This document shows positions 63,254 through 64,000 of a stretch of 64,000 nucleotides of DNA, piece by piece. The number at the start of each line of letters is the position of its first letter. Position 1 is the stretch's first letter. The stretch is taken from positions 744,001-808,000 of the forward strand of contig NZ_CP118733.1 in assembly GCF_032594915.1 (NCBI RefSeq). Reading direction: 5' to 3'. The stretch is from Streptococcus sp. 29896 (GTDB lineage: Bacteria > Bacillota > Bacilli > Lactobacillales > Streptococcaceae). Position numbers and translations under genes: made by a program. The notes below the pieces were generated by a model. It had not been told where the DNA came from. It was given only the letters and a program-made list of their open reading frames with translations, and did no database searches.

Positions 63254-64000
63254 ATGAATTTAGAATATTTGAAAAAACGACAGGAGAAAATTCGTAATTT
63301 CTCCATCATTGCCCACATCGACCATGGTAAATCAACCTTGGCTGACCGTATTCTTGAGAAGACAGAAACGGTTTCTAGCCGTGAAATGCAGGCCCAGTTG
63401 CTTGATAGTATGGATTTGGAGCGTGAGCGTGGTATCACCATTAAATTGAATGCTATCGAACTCAATTATACAGCTAAAGATGGAGAGACTTATATTTTCC
63501 ACTTGATTGACACACCAGGACACGTGGACTTTACCTATGAAGTATCCCGTTCCCTTGCGGCCTGTGAGGGTGCGATTCTGGTGGTGGATGCTGCTCAGGG
63601 GATTGAAGCACAGACCTTGGCCAACGTTTATCTGGCCCTTGACAATGACTTAGAAATCTTGCCTATCATTAACAAGATTGACCTACCAGCAGCAGACCCA
63701 GAGCGTGTTCGTCAGGAAATCGAAGATGTGATTGGTTTGGATGCATCAGAAGCAGTGCCAACATCAGCTAAGGCAGGTATTGGTATCGAGGAAATCTTGG
63801 AGCAAATCGTAGAAAAGGTTCCAGCACCGACTGGTGATGTCGAAGCTCCATTGCAGGCCTTGATTTTTGACTCTGTCTATGACCCTTATCGTGGGGTTAT
63901 CCTTCAAGTCCGTATCGTCAATGGTGTCGTGAAGCCAGGTGATACCATTCAGATGATGAGCAACGGCAAGACTTTTGATGTGACAGAAGTCGGAATTTTT
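63254..64000 (+). CDS. lepA: Elongation factor 4 (LepA), 5' part (3' end outside window)
   Basis: 249 codons are visible from ATG 63254, with AGAGGAAG upstream. GTPase that back-translocates stalled ribosomes. G1 is AHIDHGKS, G2 lies in [10 protein letters not shown]3 is DTPGHVDF, G4 is NKIDLP and G5 is TSAKAG. The window cuts the gene within domain II, about 40 percent through a protein that is usually about 610 residues long. Confidence 0.96.
   Translation, partial: MNLEYLKKRQEKIRNFSIIAHIDHGKSTLADRILEKTETVSSREMQAQLLDSMDLERERGITIKLNAIELNYTAKDGETYIFHLIDTPGHVDFTYEVSRSLAACEGAILVVDAAQGIEAQTLANVYLALDNDLEILPIINKIDLPAADPERVRQEIEDVIGLDASEAVPTSAKAGIGIEEILEQIVEKVPAPTGDVEAPLQALIFDSVYDPYRGVILQVRIVNGVVKPGDTIQMMSNGKTFDVTEVGIF

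Overview
The window is chromosomal DNA of a low-GC Gram-positive coccus, almost certainly a Streptococcus and most likely S. suis or a close relative. The basis is the tmRNA tag AKNTNTYALAA, the dnaE-pfkA-pyk order followed by a signal-peptidase-like gene and glmS, a rexB-rexA recombination locus, NADH oxidase next to pcrA, and a YSIRK/LPSTG surface protein of about 2,720 residues. Species is inferred from memory of gene order and was not tested by search. Most of the window is core genome. Accessory material consists of one IS110-family element, one short RUP-like element, two wall-anchored proteins and a small Rgg-linked exported-protein pair.

Layout. 1-2.7 kb: 3' part of an agmatine-pathway amidase, an exported transglutaminase-like protein, a convergent VTT membrane protein. 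2.8-3.3 kb: tmRNA and tRNA-Ser(GGA). 3.4-6.3 kb: adenosine deaminase, then a divergent GntR/ABC operon. 6.4-12.3 kb: dnaE, pfkA, pyk. 12.3-16.7 kb: FAD oxidoreductase, SGNH hydrolase, an atypical signal peptidase I, and glmS with two NagR/DasR-type operators. 16.9-19.0 kb: polar amino-acid ABC transporter. 19.1-24.5 kb: mannitol operon mtlA-mtlR-mtlF-mtlD. 24.5-28.0 kb: CDF cation exporter, split ThrE-type exporter, MarR regulator and a DUF1304 protein. 28.1-31.2 kb: Rgg regulator divergent from a lipoprotein/C39-like peptidase pair. 31.5-35.9 kb: PadR/DUF1700/DUF4097 envelope operon, AEC transporter, small membrane protein. 36-38.6 kb: peptidase T, Cof-type phosphatase, an orphan gene. 38.7-42.9 kb: wall-anchored GH3 hexosaminidase, NADH oxidase. 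43-44.6 kb: IS110 element. 44.7-46.9 kb: pcrA. 47.4-55.6 kb: giant MucBP-repeat adhesin. 55.7-64 kb: rexB, rexA, ndk, lepA (cut by the window end).

How the genes work together. Central carbon metabolism (pfkA, pyk, mannitol uptake and oxidation, NADH oxidase for NAD+ regeneration) sits beside cell-wall precursor supply (glmS), whose promoter is flanked by amino-sugar-responsive operators. Surface functions include the GH3 enzyme, the MucBP adhesin and the exported peptidase and lipoprotein. DNA maintenance genes are dnaE, pcrA and rexBA.

The strongest candidate for something undescribed is the roughly 200-nt leader of the IS110 transposase gene. It folds into a 5' stem-loop followed by two large internal loops closed by perfect 10-bp and 7-bp stems. 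That is the architecture expected of a bridge RNA that programs target and donor recognition. Other points of interest are two back-to-back perfect hairpins beside the IS, a signal peptidase paralogue lacking the usual catalytic lysine, a mannitol permease with a second cysteine-less IIB domain, two genes whose promoters appear to place the transcript start on the start codon, and the Rgg/lipoprotein/C39 cluster.
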